A stretch of 64,000 bases of DNA, from positions 1 through 64,000 of the forward strand of contig CAJQUW010003151.1 of assembly GCA_907163375.1 (NCBI GenBank). The letters run 5' to 3'. Source of the DNA: Prostheceraeus crozeri (Eukaryota; Platyhelminthes; Polycladida; Euryleptidae). Below the pieces are notes generated by a model, which was not told the DNA's origin, did no database searches, and saw nothing but the letters and a program-made list of their open reading frames with translations. The stretch's first letter is position 1. The number at the start of each line of letters is the position of its first letter. Shown piece by piece: positions 24,084 to 34,249 of this stretch. A program made the position numbers and the translations under genes.

Positions 24084-24925
24084 AGTAGTAAGCAAGTGAC
24101 AAACACTCGACCGGCGCCCCCCCCCTCTGGAACGACAGAGTGTCGTGGTGTGCCGGCCAGGTGGGACCACGTTCACAAACTGTTCGCTGACGTCCCCCCC
24201 CCCTCTGGAACGATAGAGTGTCGTGGTGGACTTGGGCGACCGCCAGGATTAGTCTTGAGGCTATAGTGTGTGATGTTTTTCGTGCTGAATGTTGGGTTGT
24301 AAAATGGGCTGTTTCGAGTGGAGTGAGTGGTCGGATGAGAAAACGGAGGGCGGATTCGGATTCAGCGTGAAATTCTGCATCGGTATGGTGAATTTGAACG
24401 CCATCGGAGAGAAAAAATTTTCGCTGACGTCCCCCCCCCCTCTGGACAGCTCGCTTCGATTTTGGCTTCCAGTGGACGGATTTAGTCGTGCAATAGCTCG
24501 TTTGAAAGCTAAGAGTGAGACAAATTCACTGAAACAAACGGCTTGTTCCTATCTGTCTTCGTTTAGATGTGAGACGCCATTTAAGATTTTGGGACATTGG
24601 CGAAAAACGACAGAGTTAGAATTTGGGACGTTTTGGGCTGTAGCTTCAAAACGAAGCATCGGATTGGAAAACGGATTTCAGATTTGGAATCAGCGTGAAA
24701 TTCTCTATCTGTATGATGAGTTTCATGTCAATCGGAGAGTTTCAAGTCAATCGGAGAGAAAAATTTTCAACATTTTTCGGAAAAACGACAGAGTTAGAAT
24801 TTTTGCGATGGCTGCTTCTGTAGAGCCAAAACGAAGCATCGGATGGGAAAACGGAGGCCAGATTCGGATTCAGCGTCAAATTCTACATGGAAATGGTGTA
24901 TTTCCAGCTCAATCGGAGCACTAGA
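24084..24925 (+). repeat. Polinton left terminal inverted repeat
   Basis: About 340 bp of terminal sequence (CACTCGACCGGCGCC, two copies of GGAACGA(C/T)AGAGTGTCGTGG, TGAGGCTATAGTGTGTGATG) followed by roughly one subterminal unit in reverse orientation. It matches the complement of the right end with very few differences. The inner end at about 24925 is where the array text stops. Confidence 0.88.
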
Positions 24926-24959
24926 ACAGGAGATAGACGGGTTTTTAGTGTTTGGATGA

Positions 24960-25052
24960 TGGGTATTACGTCATCAGCTGATCGCCACACACTATATAAG
25001 CTGGGAACCGACAGAGACTTGTCATTCAGACGAGAGATTGCCAACGGTAAGT
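24960..25052 (+). promoter_or_regulatory. Left-arm promoter with CRE-like site, TATA box and early splice donor
   Basis: ATTACGTCAT (24965-24974) resembles a CREB/ATF site, TATATAAG lies at 24993-25000, and CG followed by GTAAGT gives a good splice donor at 25047. Together they suggest a transcript starting near 25025 with a very short first exon reading into the non-coding left arm. No protein frame follows closely. Confidence 0.5.
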
Positions 25053-25484
25053 CGTCTCTCTGAGCTCCGATGATAGCTTCGGACATTCCAAATCCCGAGT
25101 TTCTGTAAGAAACCGACTTAGAAAATTTCATTGCTGATATCAGCTAAGGCGTCAGACTTAGAGGTTAGCCAGGAGATGGCCTTCGTCTCCAGGCCATAAA
25201 AGACTCCAAAACTTTAAAGGCTTGTAACTTTGCTTCTACAAGTCCGTTTGACTTGATTCAAAAAAAGGTTCGGTCGCTATTGACCTGCCCTAAGTGATAG
25301 ACTACTTATAAAATTTCATAAGTAGTGCTAAAAAGTTGAAAAATTTAAATTCACTAGTTTTGGAGGTTTTCTGGGGTTTTCGACCCTGCTGAAGTCAATG
25401 AAAGCATTTTTAATGATTTCTGAGCCAGTCTTCTCATGCTATAAGCGGCTTTTCACTGAAAGCGAGCAATACACGGAGAGTTTT

Positions 25485-25703
25485 GCTGTAATATTCCACT
25501 GACAGGGTGTTCCTTCGGGACGGCGGACGATGCCGTAGTGATAAGTGTGGCAAGGGAATGTGTCATAGTTTAGACCGTAACCGCTGGGACAACTCATGTC
25601 TCATGTTGGGCATTTGACACAGTTCTCAACGTAGCACTTTGAACGCCAATCGGTTGAGTCTTAGCTATCTTGTCATGGGTGGCCTCTAAACATCTCCATT
25701 GCA
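25485..25703 (+). ncRNA. Structured block A (left-arm repeat family)
   Basis: First of three diverged copies that share order and wording: GTAATA-TCC, GTTCCTTCGGGACGGCGG, GCCGTAG, GGCAAGGGA, TTAGACCGTAACC, CTCATGTTGGGC, CTCAACGTAG, CGCCA and a final CCATTGCA. TCC(TTCG)GGA and GGC...GCC can pair. The frames of the three copies do not agree, so conservation looks RNA-like rather than coding. The function is unknown. Confidence 0.5.
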
Positions 25704-26162
25704 AAACGCTGTTGAATCAAGCTCTCTACGGCTTGCTATCAAGCTGATCAAAGCAATAACTTGGGATGTTTCCTCAAGGTTTTCAAGTATGCTGAGTTCA
25801 AATCTGCTATCAGATTTCAAATTTAACTAAGTCTAAGGCAGCTTTGAGGGGTTAGATCCCAGCTACTGTTCACTACCTTTGACTCGGCGTTGCTGTTACC
25901 ACTTCGGGGCAGTGACAATGATGTCTTCAGCTGTAAATAGCGGGTATCGGGGAAGATCTCTCACTTCCCTAGTGACTAGTACAAGACCTTCGGGTTGTCG
26001 ACGGGATCGAGTGCCACTCACTACACTCAAATCTATCATTCTTCAGTAAGTGTAAATTACTGACTATACATTTGTCCTGCTATCAGGTTGTTTTGACTTG
26101 CTATCTAGTTGAATAGTCTCTTGCTATCAAGAGATTCACTTCTGCTCATAAAGCACATCATC

Positions 26163-26355
26163 GCTGTAATACCTCCTTTGCTCGAGCGTTCCTTCGGGAC
26201 GGCGGGTACTGCCGTAGAGGGATTGTGTTGCACGGGTTGTTCGTCGTTTGTTAGACCGAAACCTCTGAGCCGTTGCTCATGTTGGGCGTTCGACTTCATA
26301 CTCAACGTGACGCTTTCTCTCGCCAGGTCAGAGTACTTCAGCCATTCGACAAAGG
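26163..26355 (+). ncRNA. Structured block B (left-arm repeat family)
   Basis: Second copy: GCTGTAATACCTCC, GCGTTCCTTCGGGACGGCGG, TGCCGTAG, TTAGACCGAAACCTCTG, CTCATGTTGGGCG, ACTCAACGTGACG, CGCCAGG, CAGCCATTCGACAAAGG. The UUCG stem-loop is retained. It precedes the cassette at 26514-27099. Confidence 0.5.
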
Positions 26356-26513
26356 TTAGTCTTTATGATATGGAGTAGAGTGAAATGTAATTCATTAGAT
26401 GTCCCTTCAATGATTGCTCCCATGATAAACGTTGATGAGACAAATGAAATGATTCTCATCTTCCCTTTTCAGTGATTGAAATCTACTAACACACTACCGT
26501 ATAATCGTCCACT

Positions 26514-26618
26514 ATGGGGCAAGACATGATAGAGCCTCCACGCGGTTTGCCCTGGGCAGTCTTTAGACTGGCGAATACTATCATTAAGTTGAATCTGCTA
26601 TCAGTCAACTTGAACGTT
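26514..26618 (+). repeat. 105-bp direct repeat, copy 1
   Basis: Begins ATGGGGCAAGACATGATAGA and ends in AACTTGAACGTT; 101 of 105 bases equal copy 2 at 26995-27099. It contains two hairpins, CAGTC-TTTA-GACTG and the CTAT-loop hairpin. It is also an open frame starting MGQDMIEPPRG. Confidence 0.8.
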
Positions 26619-26635
26619 ACATCACATTAGAGGGG

Positions 26636-26643
26636 TATATAAA
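26636..26643 (+). promoter_or_regulatory. TATA box of the 26675 gene
   Basis: TATATAAA, 32 bases before the ATG at 26675, within a run that continues as a pyrimidine-rich leader (CATTTCATTTCATTTC). Confidence 0.6.
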
Positions 26644-26674
26644 CCACTACCTCTCATTTCATTTCATTTCAATC

Positions 26675-26950
26675 ATGGAGACACCTAACGCTGCAGTCAA
26701 CTCTCCTCGCGGACCGCAGTTAAGACCGCGAAATTTATTTAATGAATTTGCTAGAATAGAGGAGCAAGACAGAGTCCACAACAATCTTGCTCAGATTGGC
26801 AATGCGATGACAGCAAGTGTTGCCAATCCAATGGAATGGCGCTACATTCCACCCTCCACTCACATACCAACTAGTATTGAAGTCGACACTGCTGAGGTTG
26901 AACGGTTTCGACTCTCTCTCAGCAGAATCGGTATGGAGTACGATTGCTGA
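26675..26950 (+). CDS. Small Polinton left-arm protein of unknown function
   Basis: A 91-residue frame with a TATA box just upstream and flanked by the 105-bp direct repeats. The N-terminus is rich in P, S and T (METPNAAVNSPRGPQLRPRN); the middle (about residues 20-45) looks helical and charged; no zinc or catalytic motif is visible. The start is the first ATG after the TATA box. I do not recognise it. Its position between repeats suggests a cassette that may be gained or lost among copies. Confidence 0.5.
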   Translation: METPNAAVNSPRGPQLRPRNLFNEFARIEEQDRVHNNLAQIGNAMTASVANPMEWRYIPPSTHIPTSIEVDTAEVERFRLSLSRIGMEYDC

Positions 26951-26994
26951 TGACGACTCCCGAGAACGAACCACCGGCTCTCTTAAGGGCCACC

Positions 26995-27099
26995 ATGGGG
27001 CAAGACATGATAGAACCTCCACGCGGTTTTCCCTGGGCAGTCTTCGGACTGGCGAATACTATCATTAAGTTGAATCTGCTATCAGTCAACTTGAACGTT
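26995..27099 (+). repeat. 105-bp direct repeat, copy 2
   Basis: Matches 26514-26618 at 101 of 105 bases. The first hairpin loop is TTCG here against TTTA in copy 1, with the stem kept. The ATG stands in GCCACCATGG, a strong eukaryotic start context, so a short peptide is a possible alternative. Confidence 0.8.
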
Positions 27100-27111
27100 G
27101 CAAATGAAGTT

Positions 27112-27326
27112 CGGTGTAATACTTCCTTTCGACGGGCGTTCCTGTAAAGGGCGGCGGTGAAACCCGTAGCTATGTATACCGCAAGGGACATTCGGCAATG
27201 GTCAATCTTGTTAAACCTCTCTGCGTCATGTTTGCAAGTGATTGCCTCTGTCTCAACGTAGTATGCATTCGCGCCAGGGCGACATTTAGCCAACTGTCGA
27301 AGGTTACCTAAAACTTTCCATTGCAT
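27112..27326 (+). ncRNA. Structured block C (left-arm repeat family)
   Basis: Third copy: GGTGTAATACTTCC, GGGCGTTCCTGTAAAGGGC, CCCGTAG, CGCAAGGGA, GTTAAACCTCTCTG, GTCATGTTTG, TCTCAACGTAGT, GCGCCAGGGCG, TAGCCAACTGTCGAAGGTTA, TTCCATTGCA. The first hairpin keeps its stem but has a different loop, as expected for a conserved RNA fold. Confidence 0.5.
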
Positions 27327-27692
27327 ACGTTATGAGAACCATGAGTTCTACCTGTCTCTATCAATGAGACGAATTGATGAATGGAATGAAATAGGAGGAC
27401 ACTCACGCGCCACACGCAACATAACACACTTCTCTCTTCCGTAGTCTAACAAGCTCTTTACACATGGATCGCAGTCGATTGCTATCCCTGTATCAGAAGT
27501 GTAAGCTATCTTAATTTTATCTAACACTATTTCATCTACCATTATCATCCATATGAAATGTTATAAGATTTACAAGTTAGACTAAGCGTGCTACTATTTC
27601 CAAATGAAAAAGTATACATGATTAAATCATCCACTGAAAACCCATTCAAGTAAGTCAGTATGAAAGCAAAGATAATACGAAATAAAAATTTA

Positions 27693-28142
27693 TTATGGCA
27701 TGTATTTCAAAAGGTCTTCATCGTCAATATCGTCCCAGAGTCTGACTTCACATAGATAACAAAAACAGTTCAGTTGCTTTAATCGTTCTTCCACTGCGAG
27801 CCTCACTTTGTCAATATACTCCCACTCTGCCATAGTTCGTGGCTGGGAGTTAGGGGTGTACCACTCCCATAATTGGTGGAGGAATTTCGTGCTGGTGATC
27901 TCCATCACATCGTCAGTATCGTACTGGAGATACTTCCACCTCACGCCTGTTAAGTCGGGACACTCCTTCTCACATACACTCTCCTCTTCCTCATCCGCTG
28001 GTAATGATAACTTCCTGATATTGTCCAGTCGGTACACCTTCTCTACCTTCCCCTTCGTTGGAGCGTTTGGTGCAACGAGCGCCTTTGGTGTTGAGCATGG
28101 AGAAGAGAATTTTGTATTTGGTGTTGTCGGAGGGCTTGTCAT
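27693..28142 (-). CDS. Polinton left-arm protein of unknown function, divergent from PolB
   Basis: A 149-residue frame read away from the polymerase gene. The first 35 residues are rich in S, T and P (MTSPPTTPNTKFSSPCSTPK), followed by a basic-hydrophobic link, an acidic stretch (DEEEESVCEKE) and a C-terminal domain with aromatic residues (VRWKYLQYD, LHQLWEWY) and a CYLC pair near the end. No enzyme motif is seen. The roughly 260-bp gap to the PolB start probably holds promoters for both genes. I do not recognise the family. Confidence 0.55.
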   Translation of the reverse strand: MTSPPTTPNTKFSSPCSTPKALVAPNAPTKGKVEKVYRLDNIRKLSLPADEEEESVCEKECPDLTGVRWKYLQYDTDDVMEITSTKFLHQLWEWYTPNSQPRTMAEWEYIDKVRLAVEERLKQLNCFCYLCEVRLWDDIDDEDLLKYMP

Positions 28143-28239
28143 GTTGACTGTGAATAATGACTTTGAAATGTTTTCTAATTCTTAAGTATCAACAAGCAAC
28201 CAATCAGAATGAACAGCCAATGAATGATGAATATGAAAG

Positions 28240-28256
28240 TATATATGCAAAGTGAC
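28240..28256 (+). promoter_or_regulatory. Probable PolB promoter
   Basis: TATATATGCAAAGTG lies about 150 bases before the first coding exon. It combines a TATA-like run with the ATGCAAAGT word that recurs before virion genes on the - strand. Confidence 0.45.
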
Positions 28257-28400
28257 ATTCGTATCATTTCACTCTGTCTTTGAGACGTATAAGTGAAGTG
28301 TTCTCTGGCGAATTCTATATTTGAGTCGTACAAGTGAATTCCAAATTTGAGTGAAGTCTCTATCTTGTTGAAGTATCAACCTTAAACTTGATTTCATTGA

Positions 28401-31400
28401 AATGGTAAGTTGAAAATTTCTTCACTCATCTCCCTCAAACGTGTGGCTAATAGCATTTTCCTCAATTTCAGGCATCACCAACGCCCTCCCTTCTCGAGGA
28501 AAGTTTAGAGCTGTTGAGTCAAGGTAGGTTGTAACAATACACTGAGACTTGAACAGAGATAATAGAATGATTTCTCTTTCAGGTGATACCAGTCCCATCT
28601 CGAGCGAGTCCATATCAACATTGTCGCGGGAATGCAACGATCGGGAATGTGCTGACTGTGGACACATCTTCACGAGGAAGCGTGATCTCATCCGACACAT
28701 CAAGCGAGGTGTTTGTAGACCTAAGTCAGCATCAATGTCCGAAGGTAGGGATGATTCTGTTAACGATGTCTCCTTTTCTTGCGATTTATGCATTCAGTCT
28801 TTTGAGTCAGATTTTGAACTATCTTCACATAGACTTCGACATACACACAGTGACGATAGTTATACTAACAGCACCTCCTCTATCCGACTCACTGAAGTGT
28901 CCATAAATAATTTAGTGAGGAACTACCAGATGGACTCCTCAGAAACCATTGCTAACTTTGAGGAATGGTTTCATCAAAATTCATCATTGATAGAAGCGCT
29001 CTTCAACAATTTAGACAGTTTTAGAATGAAGGCGCTCATCTATCTCAAAATAAAATATGTAAAAATCGATCACCATACTGGACAAATAATAGAGAGGTTG
29101 GAGTTTCACATACCCTTCTCTCCTGCAACCGAGGTTGTAGACTGTGAGTCTTGGATAAATTTTCATATCCAAGGGTTAAAATTAAATATAGATAAATTTA
29201 ACGAGCGTGATAGTGGACTCGTTTTTGATGGTATTGAGACCGCCATGATTAAAATCAGTTTATTAGGAAATCATAGTGGTCGAGGCTCCTTTAAACTTCC
29301 GAAAAATTTAAGAAATAAAGCAGCAGTCATTTCTGTAGATTGCGAATCGCAATGTTTGAAGTATGCCGTCCTCTCCATTCTCCACTATAATGATGTACAG
29401 TATAGCCGATACCGTAAGAGTAAGTATCAACAGTGGGAGAATGAATTAAACTTCGATGACTGTAATAGTGACGATATGAAAATTAAAGATATAGAAAAAT
29501 TTGAAAAATTGAACAACATCAAAATAGTTCTCCATGTTTGGGAAAAAGGATTGAAGGGTGTGCGCTACAACTCGCGTTCGAGTTGTTATGAACGTACAGT
29601 AAACCTGTTATTAGTAAAACAGGATGATAGTGAGGAATGGCACTACTGCGGTATTCCCAAAATCTCTCGCTTATACCACCACTTAGAAAACTCTAGTAGA
29701 GAGTTATATTACTGCGACAGATGTATTCGCCACTTTAGGAGGAAAACTAAATTTGAAACTCATTACGAATGGTGTAAGCGAGGTAACCTACAAATGGAGC
29801 GCATGCCCAAAGATAAGGAGTTTTCATATAGAGAGAATGGCGATGAACTAAGTCCTCTTCGTGTCATCTATGCTGACATCGAATGCTATATCGATGATAT
29901 CATCCACAAGTCAGTAGCCATTTCCTGCTATGAAGTATGGCATGATCACTTTAGGAGTAGGCAAAATAAAATGCACGTCTGGCAAGGTGAGGATTGTATT
30001 TACCAATTCCTACAATTCCTCGAACAGGCTGTAAAATTTCAACAAAAGTATGATGGTGAACTCTATCGCAGATCATTGCATATGACAGCAGATGATCAAG
30101 CAAAATTTGATAGTTGCAACGTTTGCCCCAAATGTAGGAAAACATTTGATGATGATAAGATTAAGAAAGTGCGCGACCATGATCACATCACTGGTAAATT
30201 TAGAAACGCACTATGTTCAAAATGCAATTTTTCACTTAGGATGAAACGGCGTACATTACCCGTCATTTTCCATAATTTCAAGGGCTACGACAGCCATATG
30301 ATAATAAAAGGAGGTTTAGGTCAAATGAAAGAGTGGAAGCTTGATGTAATAGCACAAACGAGAGAGAAGTTTATGGCCATGACAGCAAAAGTGCCTGTCG
30401 ATAAAACTAAAGAAAATAAGACGGTCTATTTTGATATAAAATTTTTAGATTCCTACCAATTTATGACTGCATCACTGGCCTCTCTCGTACAAAATCTAAA
30501 GTCTCTTCCACTAACACAAAATCTTAAGAAACAATATCCAAATCTAACCGATGAAGTCATCACACGGAAAGGAGTCTTTCCATATGCATATTTTGATGCG
30601 ATTAGTAAACTCGGCGAGACTTCTCTTCCGCCCATAGATAAATTTAAAAATGATTTGAGCGGTGCAGAATGTAAGACCGAAGATTATGATCATGCACAAG
30701 ATGCATGGATAAAATTTGACTGCCATACATTTGGTGAATATATGATTGCCTACCTTAAGTTAGATGTATTTTTGCTGGCTGATGTATTTCAGGAGATTCG
30801 ACGAGTGGCATTAGAAGAAGATAAGTTAGATCCCGTCCACTTTGTCAGTCTGCCAGCCATGTCATTTAAGTCTGCTTTTAAAATGACTGGTGAGACCATT
30901 CATCTCTTACAAGATCCAGAGATGTATAATTTATTTGAGCGAGGAATTCGCGGTGGTCTCACATTTGTAAATAAACATAGGTTAAAATGTGAAACAGTAG
31001 GTAATGATCATACCCATCTTAAGTATTATGATCAAAATAATTTATATGGTAGTTCACTATCGAAACCACTCCCTCACTCTGAGTTTAGCTGGTTAGATGA
31101 TAGTGAAATTCAGCATCTCTCCAACCCTTCTAACATACTAGCAATCCCAGATGAAGGTGATTGGGGATATTATTTTGAGATAGATCTAATCTATCCAAAT
31201 AATATTAAACATAAAACCGTAGATTTTCCACTCGCACCCGAATCAGGTGAAGTGAGTAAAGATATGTTTTCCGACTTTATGAAACAATTTCATAAAGATT
31301 TAGAATCATGCGGTCAACCCGACTATAAGCCTTGCCGCAAACTTTTACTCACCCAGTATGATAAGGAAAACTATCTAGTCCACTTTAACATCTTAAAATT

Positions 31401-32361
31401 TTATTTAGAAATGGGTATGATTTTAAAAAGAGTTCACCGCATTATTAAATTTAGACAGAAAGCGTTCCTCAAACCATATATTGATAGCAACAGCCAGAAA
31501 CGTGCACTATCCCAAAATAATTTTGAAAAAGATTTTTATAAATATAAGAACAACAGTCTATTTGGTAAGACGATGGAGGATGTTAGAAAGCGCGTAAACT
31601 ACAAACTAGTTAATGATGATCAAAAGTATCACAAATTGACCTCATCACCTCTATTCATCGATAGAGACATTATCGATGAGGACCTTATAGGTGTTAAAAT
31701 GATAAAATCTGAAGTTGAGTTGTGCAAACCCATCTATATTGGTCAAGCTGTACTAGATTACTCCAAGCTTGAAATGTATCAACTCTTCTATAAAATACTA
31801 AAACCGTGTCCTCTCGTAAAAGAGGTTCGTTTGTTGGGTGGTGACACAGATAGTTTCTTCTTAGGTATTACCACTCAAAAAGATTTAAATTTTAATGAAG
31901 TGGGAAAATCTTTAGAAAGATATTTTGATACATCAAATTATCCTACTGATCATCCACTATACTCCATCAAAAATAAGGCCAAACTTGGTTGTTTTAAGGA
32001 TGAGACAGCAGGGAAGGAGATAGCTGAAATGATTCTCCTCCGCCCTAAAATGTATTCTATGAAATTAAAGGATAGTGATGATAGCATTAAGCGCGCTAAA
32101 GGCATATCAAGATCATTGGTCTCTAACATGAAACATAAAAATTTCAAGGGAGCCTATAGAAATAAAAATATAACGTTTGTCAATATGACAATCTTAAAAT
32201 CTAAGTCGCATGAGATCAAAACTCATACTTTTAGGAAACGGGCGCTTTCAGCATGGGAGGATAAGAGGTGCTGGTTAGAACACAACATATCTCTTCCACA
32301 TGGACATCCTGATACAGGCATACCACCACCCAAAAGAATTAAACCCACACTACCACATTAA
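28401..32361 (+). CDS. PolB: Polinton family-B DNA polymerase (protein-primed type) with short 5' introns
   Basis: The main frame (28549-32361) is over 1250 residues, within the family range, and looks whole. Order: two zinc fingers (CADCGHIFTRKRDLIRHIKR about residues 34-53 and CDLCIQSF...H...H about 84-106), an N-terminal module with EVVD, a segment CLKYAVLSILHYND, then the exonuclease (YADIECYIDD near 443), a CxxC-DHDHITGKFRNALCSKC zinc segment, FHNFKGYDSH, and polymerase motifs YYDQNNLYGS, NNSLFGKTMEDVRKR and GGDTDSFF. The start appears to be a one-codon ATG exon at 28401 followed by GTAAGT...CAG introns, known for Polintons in animals. It copies the element's own DNA. Confidence 0.88.
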
Positions 32362-32684
32362 GGAGACGTCTTAGCATAATCATCCTTAACTTAGTATTTT
32401 GATGTTGATTTCTGTAGATAAACATTGTTGTTTTATGTATCGCATGAGATTGTTTTTTCCTTGTGAATATGTGTCCACATCTGTACATTCCCCATGTGAT
32501 GACTTTTCCACTGAAAGACATTTTTCCTATCCCTGTATATTTCCACCCTTCACGAAGTAAAAAGACTTTTTGTATATAGCAATGTTTATTGAAGTGTGCT
32601 CATGTATATATTTTCAGTGGATGTTGTATAAAGTCTATTGCTTCACATTCATGCACATATTTCAATAAATGTTGTATAAAGACT
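32362..32684. terminator. Convergent 3' ends with poly(A) signals
   Basis: PolB (+) and the penton-like block (-) meet here. AATAAA lies on + at about 32664-32669, and its complement TTTATT at 32585-32590 serves the - strand gene that ends at 32685. No further gene is seen. Confidence 0.5.
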
Positions 32685-33566
32685 TCACTTTGTTTTCCGA
32701 AACACTAAAGTTACGAGGGATTTAGTATCTTTCACATGGATGCACTCTTGTAAACCATTGGTAATTTTGATAGCAATAGAGGGTATAGTTTGTTTGACGA
32801 CGGGATGATAGAAAATAGATTCAAACATCTTCTCGACTATTCCATATGAAGCGTCTTTATCATGAATGAAATCACGTAAAATGTATTCTTTTTTCTCACC
32901 AACAGAAATAGGTAGAATCAAATCACTTTGAATGTAAAGGTGCTGTTCATGTTTATCAAGTGTCATTGGTGTTTCTATACCAATCGTATGCGCAGCAGCA
33001 AACACTGTTTGTAGCATTGAAAAACCAAAGAGTTTTTTCAAATTTTTACTCAATTGACATTGAATGTCATCACCCAGTTTCAGAACAACGCGTTGATTTT
33101 CAATTGAAAACGAAATGTGGTGTGTCTTTACATCATATTTACTTTTCATCACATGCTTCAACTTCTGTTGTATATAAGGATTTACTACATGAATGAAGCT
33201 TTCAACTGTATGATATAGACGCGGCATTATATTGATAGCAACTTTAGATTCTTCATAAGACTGGTAAATTTTCTTGATGCGATCGCCATAGATGTCCACC
33301 CACCATTCATCATTAACTGAATCAGCTTTAGTGTGATATTCATGAGAAGCATACACCACACCGCTTCCAATAATAGGTGTATAATGTCTTACAAAATGAC
33401 GCAAGGTTGGAGAGAAATAAACTGTAAGTTTGTCATTATATTTCTGAATAACCAACTTATTTTTGTTCGCCATAATTTTCTCTCCATACTTCTTACCCAC
33501 AGTCTCATTCCATCGTTTTACTAACTCAATAAGTGATAAAGGTTGAACACCACGCTTTTTCACCAC
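32685..33566 (-). CDS. Polinton structural-type protein, C-terminal-domain paralog
   Basis: A 293-residue frame without enzyme motifs. Its pattern DEWWVDIYGDRI, INIMPRLYHTVESF, HHISFSIENQRVVLKL, KLFGF and the closing VTLVFRKTK runs parallel to the C-terminal half of the 34249-35646 product (TEWSVSLYRK, RVLMPRIITSVKLVV, HISFSEKEGTLSLTI, DILGF, ITLHFRMKS), so the two are paralogs. In Polintons this position holds penton or minor-capsid-like genes; that role is inferred. Its start overlaps the end of the 33526-34239 frame by about 40 bases. Confidence 0.6.
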   Translation of the reverse strand: MVKKRGVQPLSLIELVKRWNETVGKKYGEKIMANKNKLVIQKYNDKLTVYFSPTLRHFVRHYTPIIGSGVVYASHEYHTKADSVNDEWWVDIYGDRIKKIYQSYEESKVAINIMPRLYHTVESFIHVVNPYIQQKLKHVMKSKYDVKTHHISFSIENQRVVLKLGDDIQCQLSKNLKKLFGFSMLQTVFAAAHTIGIETPMTLDKHEQHLYIQSDLILPISVGEKKEYILRDFIHDKDASYGIVEKMFESIFYHPVVKQTIPSIAIKITNGLQECIHVKDTKSLVTLVFRKTK

Positions 33567-34239
33567 GCTTTTTGCGTTCTTCGCATTCTACAACATCTTC
33601 ATCAAATATTTTAAATCTATAATGAAATTTGTTGATTCGATTTGAATAAACTTTTTTAACATTTGCAGTAGCAATTGATGTTAGATGTAGTCCATGACCA
33701 AAACCAAGATGTGGATAGAATTCATTATCCAACCTCAGCGTAAGACCTTTAGTAAAAGAATGAAAGCGGAGGAACTGTCTCCCACTCCAATGATAGATAG
33801 TAAACTCATAAGCTTTCTGATCCTTATTCTTCATGATGGAAGTATTACCACTGTTGGATGCCTTAATAATTTTCTCATTCCCAAATGGTTCATAAGAATC
33901 TGATTTTATCTGAATCCATTCATAGTTCCACTTTCCATCTGATGTTAAATTGTATGGGAACTGAAATGCATTATTCATCGTTATTCCATCATGGGTGCGA
34001 GGAGTCAATATCATTTCTTCCAAATCATTCACATTCTGAATATTGCTATCATAGCAAATACTAGAAACGCCAACCTCCCATTCACCTTCTAAATGCAGTG
34101 GCCGATTTAATTCTACTCGATAGTCTGATGGTTTATTTTTGGGAAATTTATTCATAGAAGCATTACTGGGCAAGCAGATTAGAAACGAGTCCTTATTTTC
34201 ACTTTCCATATTATTCACATTGGAAAAATATATTAGCAT
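33526..34239 (-). CDS. Polinton penton/minor-capsid-like protein, N-terminal type
   Basis: A 237-residue frame. It opens with FLICLPSNASMNKFPKNKPS and LEGEWEVGVSSICYDS, the signature also present in the 472-type gene next door (LLSNAATKRFTSNRAALFS, LNGNWEVGVTQLVYSN) and widespread in invertebrate Polintons. A start at the internal ATG (residue 11, MESENKDSF) would place it about 30 bases after an ATGCAAAAGTA motif. A capsid vertex or minor-capsid role is plausible from family context but is not shown by motifs here. Confidence 0.6.
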   Translation of the reverse strand: MLIYFSNVNNMESENKDSFLICLPSNASMNKFPKNKPSDYRVELNRPLHLEGEWEVGVSSICYDSNIQNVNDLEEMILTPRTHDGITMNNAFQFPYNLTSDGKWNYEWIQIKSDSYEPFGNEKIIKASNSGNTSIMKNKDQKAYEFTIYHWSGRQFLRFHSFTKGLTLRLDNEFYPHLGFGHGLHLTSIATANVKKVYSNRINKFHYRFKIFDEDVVECEERKKRGEKAWCSTFITY

Positions 34240-34249
34240 ACTTTTGCAT
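34239..34249 (-). promoter_or_regulatory. ATGCAAA-type promoter motif
   Basis: Minus-strand ATGCAAAAGTA, about 30 bases before the internal ATG of the 33526-34239 gene and followed by TAATATATTTTT. Confidence 0.4.

Larger units (their letters stand above)
25729..27513 (+). other. Family of hairpins with an invariant CTAT loop
   Basis: Hairpins with loop CTAT closed by G-C recur with different but self-complementary stems: CGGCTTG/CAAGCTG (25729-25746), AAATCTG/CAGATTT (25800-25817), CCTG/CAGG (26076-26087), TCTCTTG/CAAGAGA (26117-26134), AAGTTGA-AT-CTG/CAGTCAACTT (26586-26611 and 27067-27092), TAAG/CTTA (27502-27513). A weaker one lies at 26096-26109. The octamer TGCTATCA occurs six times here. 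Different stems around one loop indicate selection for the fold. Confidence 0.6.

Noticed and set aside
26105-27326. Coding frames across the structured blocks B and C
   Set aside because: The frames in the different copies have no similarity to each other, although the DNA is related, so the conservation is not coding.
28583-28906. Second + strand frame over the PolB N-terminus
   Set aside because: A shadow of the PolB frame; the PolB frame carries the zinc fingers and is continuous with the polymerase.
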